Assembly (NCBI RefSeq): GCF_035958815.1
Contig: NZ_CP108383.1
Span: 62,001 to 126,000, forward strand
DNA: 64,000 nt
Reading direction: 5' to 3'
DNA from: Nocardia sp. NBC_01327
GTDB taxonomy: Bacteria > Actinomycetota > Actinomycetes > Mycobacteriales > Mycobacteriaceae
Part shown: positions 55,057-63,889 of the stretch, piece after piece
Numbering within the stretch: position 1 is the first letter of the stretch
Layout of the letters: every line of letters begins with the position of its first letter
Position numbers and translations under genes: made by a program
The notes under the pieces: model-generated
The model's database searches: none
What the model was told of the DNA's origin: nothing
Seen by the model: the letters and a program-made list of their open reading frames with translations, nothing else

Positions 55057-58029
55057 GTGTCCGACTCGAACGACGACCAGCAGCCACAGGACCCTGCCCG
55101 CCCGGCAGCCCCGGGCACGGGCGCCGAACAGGACACTCCGCAGGCGCCGGCCGGCAAACAGCCGCCCGCATCGTCGAACCCGGCACCGACCGCCGCCACC
55201 GAGGTCATCCGCACCCACGGCGTCGCCCCCTCCCCCCTCCCCCCGACCCCACCGGGCAAATCCAACTTCGCCACCATCAAGTACGAACCGGCCGAAGGCC
55301 CCACCACCCGCATCCCCACCACCCCCCGCGCGGGCACAACCCCGCCGAGCGGCCCGGGCGCGCAGGGCGCCAACCCCGCCGCGCCGGGTAGTCCGGCCCC
55401 GCAAGGCGGTTCGACCCCGGGCGGCAACGCCGGTTCGGCAAGCGGTCCCACCCAGCAGGGCACCCCCGACTCTCGGAGTGGCGCTGCCGCACAAGGTGGT
55501 TCGATCCCCCAGCGCGGCGCGGCCCCGCAGCGTGACAACCAGGCATCCGCGAGCGGCCCTGCCCAGCAGGGCGGCCCCGGCTCACAGGGTGATCCCGCGC
55601 GGCAAGGTAGCGGACCGTCGCAGAGCGGCTTTGCCGCACAAGCTGGTTCGATCCCCCAGCGCGGCGCGGCCCCGCAAAGCGGCAACTCCGGATCAGCGAG
55701 TGGCCCTACGCCGCAGGGCGGCTCGGGCTCGCAGGCTGATCCCGCGCGGCAAGGTGGCCCCGCCGGCTCTGCCGCACAAGGTGGTTCGGCTTCACAGGGC
55801 GGCTCGGCAGCCCAGCGCAGTAACCTCGCATCGGCGAATGGTCCGACGTCCCACGGCGGCCAGGCGTCGCAGGGCCGCCCCGGCTCGCAGAGTGACTTTG
55901 CCGCACAGCGGGGCTCGGCCCCGCAGGGTGGCAACCCGGCGTCGGCGAGTGGTCCCACGTCGCAGGGCGGCCCGAACTCACAGGCTGATTCCGCACGGCA
56001 AGGTGACCCCGCTTCGCGGAGTGACTCTGCCGCACAAGGTGGTTCGGCTTCGCAGGGCGGCCAGGCCTCGCAGGGCGGCGGGCAGCAGGGGGGTTCGCAA
56101 GTTTTTGGGGCGCAGCAGGTTGGGCGGTCGACTATGCCTGCGGGGCCCGGGAATCCGCCGCCGTCTGGGGATGTCACCACGCAATTCAAGGTTGTTCCAC
56201 GGCAGGATGCGCCGGGTGGATCGGCGCGCGGTGCGGCTGGGCAGGCGAATAGTGCAGCCGGACAGGCGGATAGCGCTGGAAGGGCTGCGGGTGGCACGGC
56301 CGGGAAGTCGGCTGCTGCCGCTGCGGCGGGCGCGGTGGCTGGAGCAGGTTGGCGGGGTCCTTCGGATGCGTCCAGTGATGATCGAAAGCAAGATGCGGGC
56401 AGTCGGTCTGACACCGCGGCCACCGGTTCCGGGGGGAATGCCGATGGTGGGCAGGGTGGTTCGCGTGGCGATGTAGCCGGCGCAGGGACGCAGGGCGGAC
56501 GGGATTCCAGCCAGGCGGGTGGCGCGGGCGAGGTGGCTCGACCGGCTGCGGCGGCGCAGGGCGGCGCGTCGGGTGCGGGCGCGACCGGAGATGGTGCGCC
56601 CGGGTCCGGTGATGCGGCGGCCGATGCGAAGGGCAAGGGGCCGGACGGGGCCGACGCGGATGACGCGGGCGGGAACGCCGAGGGCGGTGCGGGTTCGGGG
56701 GCGGCGGATTCGGAAACTGTTGCGCTGTCGAAGGTTCCGGACGGGTCCGGGGACGCCACCACGCTGCTGCCGATTGTTACGGGTGAGCAGGCTACCGAGA
56801 AGATTCGGGTTTCGGGGCCGCAGGGGCGGGCGGTGAGCAAGCCGCCGGCGTCGCCGCGCATGAATGCGGGGCCGCGCAATGTGGGGCCGCGCGGGAATGC
56901 GCCGGAGCAGGTGGGCGGGGTCGAGGAGACACGACCCTCGCCGCCGCCGCGGCCGAACGCGCCGCGCCAACCGGCCAGTGCGCCTTCGCCCGCCGATATG
57001 CAACCGACCATGCCCGCACATCCGGTTCGCGGGCCACGCGCCGTTCCGCCGGGCCCGCAGCGGGTCGGGGCGGGCGCGTCGCAGGGTCCGAACGGACCTC
57101 AAGGCCCCGGAGGGCCTCAGAGCCCCAGCGGGCTTCAGGGTCCGAACGGACCTCAAGGCCCCGGCGCATCAGGTCCGAACGGACCACAGGGTCCCGGCGC
57201 ATCAGGTCCGAACGGACCACAGGGGCCCGGCGCACCGCAGAGTCCGAACGGACCCAAGGGCGCTGGTGCACTACAAGGTCCGAACGGACCTCAAGGCCTT
57301 GGCGGACCTCAGGGTCCGAACGGACCTCAGGGTCCGGGTGGGCCCCGCGGTCCCGGCGGCAACCAGGGTGCTCCGCAAGGACCCGGCGGCGGTCAGGGTG
57401 CCCCGGGCGCTGGCGGCGGTCAGGGTGCCCAGGGCGCTGGTGCCGGTCAGGGTGGCCCGCAGGGGCTCGGTGGCGGGCAGCAGGGCGCCGGTGGCGTTCA
57501 GGGGCCAGGACAGGACGCGACGCGGATCATTGCCACGCCGCAGCGGGTGCCTGCTGCCGGTGAGGCGGCTGAGCCTGCGGCGGCCGGTGGGTCCAAGAAG
57601 CGGCTGTGGATTATCGCGGCGGCGGTTGTCGCGGTGCTCGTGGTGATCGGCGTGGTGATCGCGGTGGTGAAGGGTTCGTCGGACAATTCGCCGGACTCGC
57701 AGGTCACGGCATCGATTTCGACGTATACGGCGGGGCTGGCGGCCGGCGATCTGGACAAGCTGCGCGGCATCACCTGCGGTACGCAGCACGACTTCTACCA
57801 GAATATTTCGGCGGATCAGTTCGCCGGCGTGTACCGAACATCGAAGGAGCAGAAGAGCATTCCGGTGGTGAAGAGCGTGGACGCCATCAAGATCACCGGA
57901 GATTCCGCGATCGCGCAGGCCACGGTGTACACCGAGGCGGATCCGGCGAAAATGTCCTCGCGCACCTTCGATCTGCAGCACACCGCCGACGGCTGGAAAG
58001 TCTGCGATCCAGCCAACACTCCCCACTGA
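55057..58029 (+). CDS. Giant low-complexity, collagen-like single-pass membrane protein (Rv0361-like)
   Basis: 990 residues from a GTG with GAGGGG 6 nt upstream. Residues 1-850 are cytoplasmic low-complexity sequence. Residues 100-350 are imperfect repeats of about 40 residues built on ASGPTSQGG, SQADPARQG and GSAPQRG. Residues 450-600 are Gly/Ala/Asp-rich. Residues 676-818 are collagen-like, with many G-P-N-G-P-Q-G-P-G triplets. One membrane segment follows at 850-872 (LWIIAAAVVAVLVVIGVVIAV), then an outer domain of 118 residues with Cys in ITCGTQH and GWKVCDP. The M. tuberculosis counterpart (from memory 275 residues) is much shorter, so the tail has expanded. Confidence 0.85.
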   Translation: MSDSNDDQQPQDPARPAAPGTGAEQDTPQAPAGKQPPASSNPAPTAATEVIRTHGVAPSPLPPTPPGKSNFATIKYEPAEGPTTRIPTTPRAGTTPPSGPGAQGANPAAPGSPAPQGGSTPGGNAGSASGPTQQGTPDSRSGAAAQGGSIPQRGAAPQRDNQASASGPAQQGGPGSQGDPARQGSGPSQSGFAAQAGSIPQRGAAPQSGNSGSASGPTPQGGSGSQADPARQGGPAGSAAQGGSASQGGSAAQRSNLASANGPTSHGGQASQGRPGSQSDFAAQRGSAPQGGNPASASGPTSQGGPNSQADSARQGDPASRSDSAAQGGSASQGGQASQGGGQQGGSQVFGAQQVGRSTMPAGPGNPPPSGDVTTQFKVVPRQDAPGGSARGAAGQANSAAGQADSAGRAAGGTAGKSAAAAAAGAVAGAGWRGPSDASSDDRKQDAGSRSDTAATGSGGNADGGQGGSRGDVAGAGTQGGRDSSQAGGAGEVARPAAAAQGGASGAGATGDGAPGSGDAAADAKGKGPDGADADDAGGNAEGGAGSGAADSETVALSKVPDGSGDATTLLPIVTGEQATEKIRVSGPQGRAVSKPPASPRMNAGPRNVGPRGNAPEQVGGVEETRPSPPPRPNAPRQPASAPSPADMQPTMPAHPVRGPRAVPPGPQRVGAGASQGPNGPQGPGGPQSPSGLQGPNGPQGPGASGPNGPQGPGASGPNGPQGPGAPQSPNGPKGAGALQGPNGPQGLGGPQGPNGPQGPGGPRGPGGNQGAPQGPGGGQGAPGAGGGQGAQGAGAGQGGPQGLGGGQQGAGGVQGPGQDATRIIATPQRVPAAGEAAEPAAAGGSKKRLWIIAAAVVAVLVVIGVVIAVVKGSSDNSPDSQVTASISTYTAGLAAGDLDKLRGITCGTQHDFYQNISADQFAGVYRTSKEQKSIPVVKSVDAIKITGDSAIAQATVYTEADPAKMSSRTFDLQHTADGWKVCDPANTPH

Positions 58030-58070
58030 TCTGCTAACGCTCCAGACCGACCTGCAGATGTTCCCTGTGA

Positions 58071-58095
58071 GCAGGTGACGCATTCGCGCACCTGC
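58071..58095 (+). terminator. Hairpin after the collagen-like gene
   Basis: GCAGGTG (58071-58077) pairs with CACCTGC (58089-58095), with CGC/GCG inside; no T-run. The rest of the gap (58096-58273) has a good -10-like TAATAT at 58142-58147 and no convincing gene. Confidence 0.5.
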
Positions 58096-58273
58096 CCGCG
58101 ATGAACATCACAAACACCTGGTCAGCAGACCAACTCGCCGGTAATATAGCGCGGATTGTCTGGGCCAGCCACGACGGCATCTCGGCGCCCGGGCGGCTTC
58201 GGCCGCCGCGCTGCGCTGACACCGATCCGCCACCGGCCCACCAGGTTTCGAACTTTGCAGGGAGCTGAACACC

Positions 58274-59323
58274 ATGCCGGAGACGGCCGAGGCGCTAGCC
58301 GCCACCACCGCCACCGATCTGGTCGGACGGCACTTCCGCGTCCGCGATCACTATGACGTGGGCCGCGAGAAGGTCCGTGAATTCGCGCGCGCCGTACGAA
58401 ATGATCACCCCGCCCACCATCGGGAAGACGATGCGCTCGCGATCGGCTACGCCGGTCTGGTCGCCTCGCCGACCTTCGCCTCGGTGATCGGCGCCGCCAC
58501 CACGCGCGCCCTGATCGGCACCGTGCTCACCGAGTACGACGTCTCGCAGTTTCTGCAGACCGATCAGACCTTCGAGTACCACCGCCCGATCCTGGCCGGT
58601 GACCTGCTGTCGGTGGATGTGGGCATCGAGCAGATCCGCTCCTACGGCGACAACGACTTCATCACCGTCAAGGTGACGCTGACCGACGCCGACGCCCTGC
58701 CGGTACTGGTGGCGACCACCACCATCGTGGCACGCCGCGGCGTGGAGATCGATCCGGCGAGCGCGGAGACGGTGATCGGCGTGGTCATGCACGGCCACGT
58801 CCCCGACGACTCCGGCACCACCGATCCGACCGGGCTCATCCTGCTCGCACCGGAGGAGGTCACCGATTTCCGTGATCCCGCACCGGCCCGCCCGGTGCAT
58901 ACGGCCCACACCGCCGCGACCCTCGCGGCCGGGACCGAGCTGCCGGCCGCCAAGATGCCCGTCACCCGTGGCGATCTGGTGAACTACGCCGGAGTTTCCG
59001 GCGACCCCAACCCGATTCACTTCAGCGATGCCGCCGCCCGCCTGGTCGGCCTGCCGACCGTGGTGGCGCACGGCATGCTCACCATGGGCCTGACCGCGAG
59101 CTATCTGGTGTCCTGGCTGGGCGATCCGGCCGCGCTCACCAAGTTCAGCGTGCGCTTCTCCGGCTTCGTCCCGGTTGAGCAGACCGCACCCACCTTCGTG
59201 GAATTCACCGGCAAGGTGAAGTCCGTGAATCCCGAAACCGGTTCCGCCACCGTCGTTCTCGGCGCCACCTCGGAAGGCAAGAAGCTCTTCGGCCGCGCCG
59301 TCGCCGACATCAGGCTGAGTTGA
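58274..59323 (+). CDS. Fused HadA/HadB-type (3R)-hydroxyacyl dehydratase
   Basis: 349 residues, a double hot-dog protein. The N-terminal half (residues 15-160) is HadA-like (VGRHFRVRDHYDVGREKVREFA, TFASVIGAATTRAL, FEYHRPILAGDLLSVDVGI). The C-terminal half (210-349) is the catalytic MaoC/HadB half with Asp and His in YAGVSGDPNPIHFSD. Mycobacterial HadA and HadB are separate subunits that dehydrate (3R)-hydroxyacyl intermediates of mycolic-acid elongation; here one chain holds both. ATG with AGGGAG 9 nt upstream. A paralogue acting on acyl-CoA is also possible. Confidence 0.88.
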   Translation: MPETAEALAATTATDLVGRHFRVRDHYDVGREKVREFARAVRNDHPAHHREDDALAIGYAGLVASPTFASVIGAATTRALIGTVLTEYDVSQFLQTDQTFEYHRPILAGDLLSVDVGIEQIRSYGDNDFITVKVTLTDADALPVLVATTTIVARRGVEIDPASAETVIGVVMHGHVPDDSGTTDPTGLILLAPEEVTDFRDPAPARPVHTAHTAATLAAGTELPAAKMPVTRGDLVNYAGVSGDPNPIHFSDAAARLVGLPTVVAHGMLTMGLTASYLVSWLGDPAALTKFSVRFSGFVPVEQTAPTFVEFTGKVKSVNPETGSATVVLGATSEGKKLFGRAVADIRLS

Positions 59324-59349
59324 AGGACGAACAGAGACGCAAGAGCGGG

Positions 59350-59384
59350 CGGCCGCCGCAGCAGTGCGGCGGCCGTGGCTTTTT
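59350..59384 (+). terminator. Intrinsic terminator with T-tract
   Basis: CGGCCGCCGCA (59350-59360), loop GCAG, TGCGGCGGCCG (59365-59375), then TGGCTTTTT to 59384. Confidence 0.85.
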
Positions 59385-59522
59385 CCCAATCGCGACAACT
59401 GATTTCGCGAGTTCGGGGTAACTCACCGGGTACGTCCAAAATAGTTTCGGCACCCGACCGCAAGCACGCGTGCTCCACAGTCAACGGCTCTTTGCCGCGC
59501 GCCAAAGTTTCGGGGAGGCGGG

Positions 59523-60989
59523 CTAGTTCAGAGTGGCGTGCATCAGGTAGACGTTGTAGTCGCTCCAGGTGGACATGGTGAAGTACAGGTCTTTGCCGGT
59601 GGACCAGGGGTGGATGAAACCGCCGTAGAGCTCCGGGAATTGGAGGGCGCTCACGGTGGGCGTACTGGGCGACCAGACGCCCTGCGGTGAATCCGATTCC
59701 CGCACAACAAGAGACGCCTTGGCGGTGTCGAGGTAACTCATCTGCCAGATCTTGCGGTCGGCGTCGTAGCGGACCGACAGTTCACCGGCGGGTGCGTCGA
59801 CAATCGGTGTGGCAGCGGCGTATCCGCCGACCGGCGTCCACTGCCCGTCCCGCCAGTACTGGTAGGCGGTGGTGTTGAGGACCTGATCCTTGGGCACCCG
59901 GGCCAGCCCGACCGACCCCAGCCGGGTATTGGGCGTGCCGAACATGTAGACGAAATCACCCTGCGGCACCATGGCCGCCACCTGGAAGTTGGAGACGCCG
60001 AAAATATTGTCCCACTTGGCGTGTGGGTCTTTTGTCCAGGTTTCGCCGTGATCGTCGGAGTAGGCGAGGCCGCCGTAGTTGGTGTACCAGGTGCCCGGAA
60101 TGCTGTTCCAGGTGCGAATGGACATATAGCTCATGTACTGCCGATCACCGATGGCGAAGCCCGAGGTCGGGATGGTGGTGATCTCGATATTGTCCATTTT
60201 GCGGCTGCTCAGCAGTTCGCTGGCGTGGCAGCGGTCGTCGGTGACCATGCGGTCGAAGACCACACCCCCGGCGAGATCGCGATTGGTGCTGAAGGCCAGC
60301 AGATTACTGCGCCAGTCCTCGCCCATACCGCCCGGCGGGTGGAAGTCGCGGCCCACGGTGTCACCGAAGGCGACGGCGACCTCCCCGGGCGCGCTCTCCC
60401 ACATGATGCCCAGATCGGTGCCCTGCACCTGCCAGCGCTTATCGGTGCGATTGACCGAATCGGCTCCGGTCAGTTTGGCGACCTCGCGCACGTCCGACAC
60501 CTGCGGCGCGGGCCGGACCGGAGCCTGCGCCGCGGCCTCGATGCTCGGAAACACCGGATCGGGTCCGGGCGGCACCGCGGGCGGATTCGGGTCGGGGAAG
60601 GCGAAATTGAAGGGCTGCGGATGAATGATCAGCCGCGGAATCCCCAGCTGCTCACCGAGACCCGGCGGCGGCGCCGGCTGATCGGTGAGATCCGGGCACG
60701 GATTGACGCACGGATCGGAAGGCAGCTCCATCTTGACCCGCTTGGTGCTCTCCACCGCGGGCCCGGGATCCACCGTGACCACCGGATACGACACCGGCAC
60801 CTCCACGGTTTTGGGCACCAGCGATTCATGCACCGGTTTCGGGTCGGCGTGGCACGCCCCGATACCTGGAATCGTTGCTACCGCACCGGGTTCCGCCGGA
60901 GCAGCCACGGCGATCGACGGGTTCGCGGACACCAGCACACCTGCCCCGAACACCACCGCTCCCACCGCGGCCAGCAGCCGCTCGGCCAT
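59523..60989 (-). CDS. Secreted DUF4185 protein
   Basis: 488 residues from the ATG at 60989 with GAGAGG upstream. Signal peptide: AERLLAAVGAVVFGAGVLVS with cleavage near SIAVAAPA. Residues 35-175 are Pro-rich with paired Cys (IGACHADP, SDPCVNPCPDL). Residues 180-488 are the DUF4185 domain, a glycoside-hydrolase-like five-bladed propeller (GTDLGIMWESAPGEVAVAFGDT, GGLAYSDDHGETW, MVPQGDFVYMFGTPN). A relative in mycobacteria acts on D-arabinan of the cell envelope; that activity is a possibility and not shown here. Confidence 0.88.
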   Translation of the reverse strand: MAERLLAAVGAVVFGAGVLVSANPSIAVAAPAEPGAVATIPGIGACHADPKPVHESLVPKTVEVPVSYPVVTVDPGPAVESTKRVKMELPSDPCVNPCPDLTDQPAPPPGLGEQLGIPRLIIHPQPFNFAFPDPNPPAVPPGPDPVFPSIEAAAQAPVRPAPQVSDVREVAKLTGADSVNRTDKRWQVQGTDLGIMWESAPGEVAVAFGDTVGRDFHPPGGMGEDWRSNLLAFSTNRDLAGGVVFDRMVTDDRCHASELLSSRKMDNIEITTIPTSGFAIGDRQYMSYMSIRTWNSIPGTWYTNYGGLAYSDDHGETWTKDPHAKWDNIFGVSNFQVAAMVPQGDFVYMFGTPNTRLGSVGLARVPKDQVLNTTAYQYWRDGQWTPVGGYAAATPIVDAPAGELSVRYDADRKIWQMSYLDTAKASLVVRESDSPQGVWSPSTPTVSALQFPELYGGFIHPWSTGKDLYFTMSTWSDYNVYLMHATLN

Positions 60990-61154
60990 GCACACAACCT
61001 CTCGCCAATTCGGGCCCACCGGACACATCCGGCCGCAGACCCTACCCGCCACCCCCGGCGAACGACCGGCACTCGCCCAAGATCGATCGAATCGATATCC
61101 AGCGGATGGCCACGCGGATAAATACGAACCGAAACCAACTGGGCAGCAGCGTAA

Positions 61155-61160
61155 TACAGT
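61155..61160 (+). promoter_or_regulatory. -10 box of leaderless HPr-like gene
   Basis: TACAGT lies 6 nt before the GTG at 61167. Confidence 0.45.
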
Positions 61161-61166
61161 GGGGTC

Positions 61167-61445
61167 GTGTACGTGGAGGACGTAACCCTGACCGGGCCGA
61201 TCAGCGTGGAACTGGCCGAGGAACTCGCTCAGCTCACCAGCTGCCATACCTCGCACATCATCCTGACCTGCAAGGAACGCCGACTATTCGTCGGCATGCT
61301 GCCCCTGTGCCTCGACGATCTGGAGCTACGCGCGGGCGACACCATCACCGTCACCGTGAGCGGCGGCTACCGGCCGCCGGATATGGAAGACCGGCAGGCG
61401 CTGCGCGAGACGGTGGATCTACTGGGCAAGGCCGGCGCCGCCTGA
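61167..61445 (+). CDS. Small HPr-like-fold protein lacking the phospho-His site
   Basis: 92 residues. The order of segments fits an HPr fold: a strand (VEDVTLTGPIS), a helix (VELAEELAQLTS), strands (SHIILTCKERRLFV, MLPLCLDDLELRAGDTITVTVSG) and a final helix (RQALRETVDLLGKAG). HPr proteins carry the phosphorylated His in the first loop (GxHARP); here that loop reads TLTGPIS and has no His, so phosphotransfer is unlikely. Fold assignment is inference from pattern. Divergent from the DUF4185 gene, convergent with the EmbR-like gene 7 bp away. Confidence 0.6.
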   Translation: MYVEDVTLTGPISVELAEELAQLTSCHTSHIILTCKERRLFVGMLPLCLDDLELRAGDTITVTVSGGYRPPDMEDRQALRETVDLLGKAGAA

Positions 61446-61452
61446 CCGCCCG

Positions 61453-62571
61453 TCAGCGCGTGGCTTGAAAGATGAAGACAGTAGCGCCGATCCGGATGGC
61501 GTCACCGTCGGCGAGCACCGCGGCACTCTCGATGGCCGCCTCGTTGATGTACACCCCGTTCGCCGAATGCAGATCCTTGATGAGCAATCCGGCCCGGCTG
61601 GGCGTGATGTGCGCGTGGTATCGACTGGCCTTAGGATCGTCCAGCACCAGATCGTTGTCGGTCATGCGGCCGATCTTCATACCGCCCACCGCAATGGGCA
61701 GCACCCGGCCCTCCGCGGTGAGCAACTGGCCCGCCCGCACTGCCCGCGGCATTTCGGTGACCGTCTCGGTCATGGCCTTGGCCAACCGCTCGACCTCGGC
61801 GATCTGCCCGGTCAGCAAGGGTTCCTGCCGCAGCACCTGCTGTTCCAGCGCGACCAGCGCCGGACCCGGGTCGATGCCGAGCTCATCGGAGAGCACACCG
61901 CGCACGCGGCGGCAGGCCTCCAGTGCGTCGGCCTGCCGGCCCGATAGGTACAGCGCCGTGATCAGCTGCGCCCACAGCGGTTCCCGCAGCGGATGCGCAT
62001 TGGTCATGGACACCAGCTCGCCGACCACCGATGAGGCTCGCCCGCAGGCAATTTCGGCATCGACCCGGGCGGAGGCGACCAGCAGTCGCTCCTCATCCAT
62101 TGCGGTGGCGAAACTTTCAGCGAAGGACAGCCCCGGCAGATCGTCCAGCGCGCGTCCGGTCCACTCGGCCAGCGCCGCCGCGTACAGCCGCGCCGCGCCC
62201 TCGTGATCGCCCGCATTGGCGGCCTCGGTACCGGACCGGCGAATGCTCTCGAAACGCCCGATATCGCAATTCTCATCGGGGATTTCGAGCCGGTACCCGG
62301 AGGATTCGGTGCGCAGCACGGCGGCCGGATCGATGCCCGCATTGCGGAGCGTCTTCCGGATATTCGAGACGAACACCTGCAGGCTGGCCTGATAGGAGTC
62401 CGGCGGTTCGTCGTTCCAGACGATGTCGGCCAGGGCCTGCGAAGACACCGCCCGCCGCCGGTTCACCGTCAATGCCGCCAGCAGTGCGCGCGGCTTCGGG
62501 CCGCCGACCAGGACCGGCCGGCCGCCGACCAGCACTTGCACAGGTCCGAGGACCCGCACATCGAGAGTCAT
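61453..62571 (-). CDS. embR: EmbR-like SARP regulator with C-terminal FHA domain
   Basis: 372 residues. Domain order: OmpR-type winged helix (VRVLGPVQVLVGG, KPRALLAALTVNRRRAVSS, FVSNIRKTL), bacterial transcriptional activator domain (residues 105-250), and FHA domain (IGRMTDNDLVLDD, SRYHAHI, LHSANGVYIN). This arrangement is EmbR, which in mycobacteria is phosphorylated by Ser/Thr kinases through its FHA domain and regulates arabinosyltransferases. Other SARP-FHA paralogues exist, so the symbol is tentative. GAGGT 8 nt upstream; an inverted repeat TTCGGTC-GGA-GACCGAA (62615-62631) lies upstream. Confidence 0.85.
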   Translation of the reverse strand: MTLDVRVLGPVQVLVGGRPVLVGGPKPRALLAALTVNRRRAVSSQALADIVWNDEPPDSYQASLQVFVSNIRKTLRNAGIDPAAVLRTESSGYRLEIPDENCDIGRFESIRRSGTEAANAGDHEGAARLYAAALAEWTGRALDDLPGLSFAESFATAMDEERLLVASARVDAEIACGRASSVVGELVSMTNAHPLREPLWAQLITALYLSGRQADALEACRRVRGVLSDELGIDPGPALVALEQQVLRQEPLLTGQIAEVERLAKAMTETVTEMPRAVRAGQLLTAEGRVLPIAVGGMKIGRMTDNDLVLDDPKASRYHAHITPSRAGLLIKDLHSANGVYINEAAIESAAVLADGDAIRIGATVFIFQATR

Positions 62572-62614
62572 TGCGCTGCACCTCGTATAACAAGCGAGCC
62601 GCCGCGGCGACCGA

Positions 62615-62631
62615 TTCGGTCGGAGACCGAA
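62615..62631. promoter_or_regulatory. Inverted repeat in the embR promoter region
   Basis: TTCGGTC-GGA-GACCGAA, a perfect 7-bp repeat, lies 44-60 bp upstream of the EmbR-like ATG; possible operator. Confidence 0.4.
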
Positions 62632-62659
62632 CGGCTACCGCGGCACGCTCTGCTCACCT

Positions 62660-62679
62660 GGCCGGAGTTTTCTCCGGCC
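62660..62679 (-). terminator. Hairpin after fba
   Basis: GGCCGGAG-TTTT-CTCCGGCC, an 8-bp perfect stem, begins 14 bp after the fba stop on the minus strand. Confidence 0.6.
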
Positions 62680-62692
62680 TCGGGGTTCAACC

Positions 62693-63730
62693 TTACTTGG
62701 CGCTGATAGAGCGACCGGCCGACTTCAGGTCGTTGGCGGCCTCGAAAACGCGTGCGGCCATGGAGGACTCCGCCTTCTTGAGGTAGCTGCGCGGGTCGTA
62801 GACCTTCTTGTTGCCGACCTCACCGTCGATCTTCAGCACGCCGTCGTAGTTGGCGAACATATGCCCGGCCAGCGGGCGGGTGAAGGCGTACTGGGTGTCG
62901 GTGTCGACGTTCATCTTCACCACGCCGTAGCGCAGCGAATCCTCGATCTCCGACTTCAGCGAACCGCTGCCGCCGTGGAAGACGAAGTCGAACGGCTGCG
63001 CGTCGGGGCTCAGGCCCAGCTTGGCGGCCGCGACCCGCTGGCCCTCGGCCAGCACCTCGGGCTTGAGCACCACATTGCCGGGCTTGTACACACCGTGCAC
63101 ATTGCCGAAGGTGGCGGCGAGCAGGTACTTGCCGTTCTCGCCGGCGCCCAGCGCGTCGATGGTCTTCTGGAAATCCTCGGGGGAGGTGTAGAGCTTCTCG
63201 TTGATCTCGGCCTCTACGCCGTCCTCTTCACCGCCGACGACGCCGATCTCGACCTCGAGAATGATGTTGGCCGCGTGGCACTGCTTGAGCAGCTCCTTCG
63301 CGATCTCCAGGTTCTCGTCGATCGGGATGGCCGAACCGTCCCACATGTGCGACTGGAACAGCGGGTTCTGCCCGGCCTTCACACGCTCGGCCGAAATGGC
63401 CAGCAGCGGGCGGACGAAGGTGTCCAGCTTGTCCTTCGGGCAGTGGTCGGTGTGCAGCGCGATGGTGATGTCGTACTCAGCCGCGATCACATGCGCGAAC
63501 TCGGCGAGCGCGACCGCGCCGGTCACCATGCTCTTCACGCCCAGGCCGGAACCGAATTCGGCGCCGCCGGTGGAGAACTGGATGATGCCGTCACTGCCCG
63601 CGTCGGCGAAACCCTTGATCGCGGCATTGATCGTCTCGGACGAGGTGCAGTTGATCGCGGGGAACGCGAAGGAGTTCTCCTTGGCCCGAGCAATCATCTC
63701 GGCGTAGATCTCCGGAGTCGCGATGGGCAC
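62693..63730 (-). CDS. fba: Class II fructose-bisphosphate aldolase
   Basis: 345 residues from a GTG at 63730 with GGAGG 5 nt upstream. Zinc-enzyme motifs: IALHTDHCPKDKLDTFV (zinc and catalytic Asp), ILEVEIGVVGGEEDG, ATFGNVHGVYKPG (zinc His) and FVFHGGSGSLKSEI. It cleaves fructose 1,6-bisphosphate to dihydroxyacetone phosphate and glyceraldehyde 3-phosphate. Same order as mycobacteria, where a DedA gene lies divergent. Confidence 0.97.
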   Translation of the reverse strand: MPIATPEIYAEMIARAKENSFAFPAINCTSSETINAAIKGFADAGSDGIIQFSTGGAEFGSGLGVKSMVTGAVALAEFAHVIAAEYDITIALHTDHCPKDKLDTFVRPLLAISAERVKAGQNPLFQSHMWDGSAIPIDENLEIAKELLKQCHAANIILEVEIGVVGGEEDGVEAEINEKLYTSPEDFQKTIDALGAGENGKYLLAATFGNVHGVYKPGNVVLKPEVLAEGQRVAAAKLGLSPDAQPFDFVFHGGSGSLKSEIEDSLRYGVVKMNVDTDTQYAFTRPLAGHMFANYDGVLKIDGEVGNKKVYDPRSYLKKAESSMAARVFEAANDLKSAGRSISAK

Positions 63731-63876
63731 AATGACCTCCGTAGTGGTGTGCTGTGTACAACAAATTCTGTCAGGCGACACCCTAGGGCAGTCGTGTTTC
63801 GCCATAAGCGGTGCCCTGGAAGCGAACCACCTGAGAGCACGCTGTGCGACATTCTGTGGCAGACCGCATTCACCGG

Positions 63877-63882
63877 TAGGGT
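63877..63882 (+). promoter_or_regulatory. -10 box of leaderless DedA gene
   Basis: TAGGGT lies 7 nt before the GTG at 63890. Confidence 0.45.
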
Positions 63883-63889
63883 GGTCGCC

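Noticed and set aside
55400..57500. Repetitive DNA read as a CRISPR array or satellite
   Set aside because: Repeats are imperfect, in frame and vary in codon-sized steps, so they are protein-coding low complexity and not a CRISPR or non-coding satellite.
55478..57646. Arg-rich alternative frames inside the collagen-like gene
   Set aside because: Products of repetitive GC-rich sequence in another frame; the chosen frame has a membrane helix and a structured end.
58101..58268. 55-codon frame beginning MNITNTWSADQ before the HadAB gene
   Set aside because: No Shine-Dalgarno site, weaker codon bias (includes ATA and AAT), and it contains the best -10 sequence of the gap, so it is more likely leader DNA.
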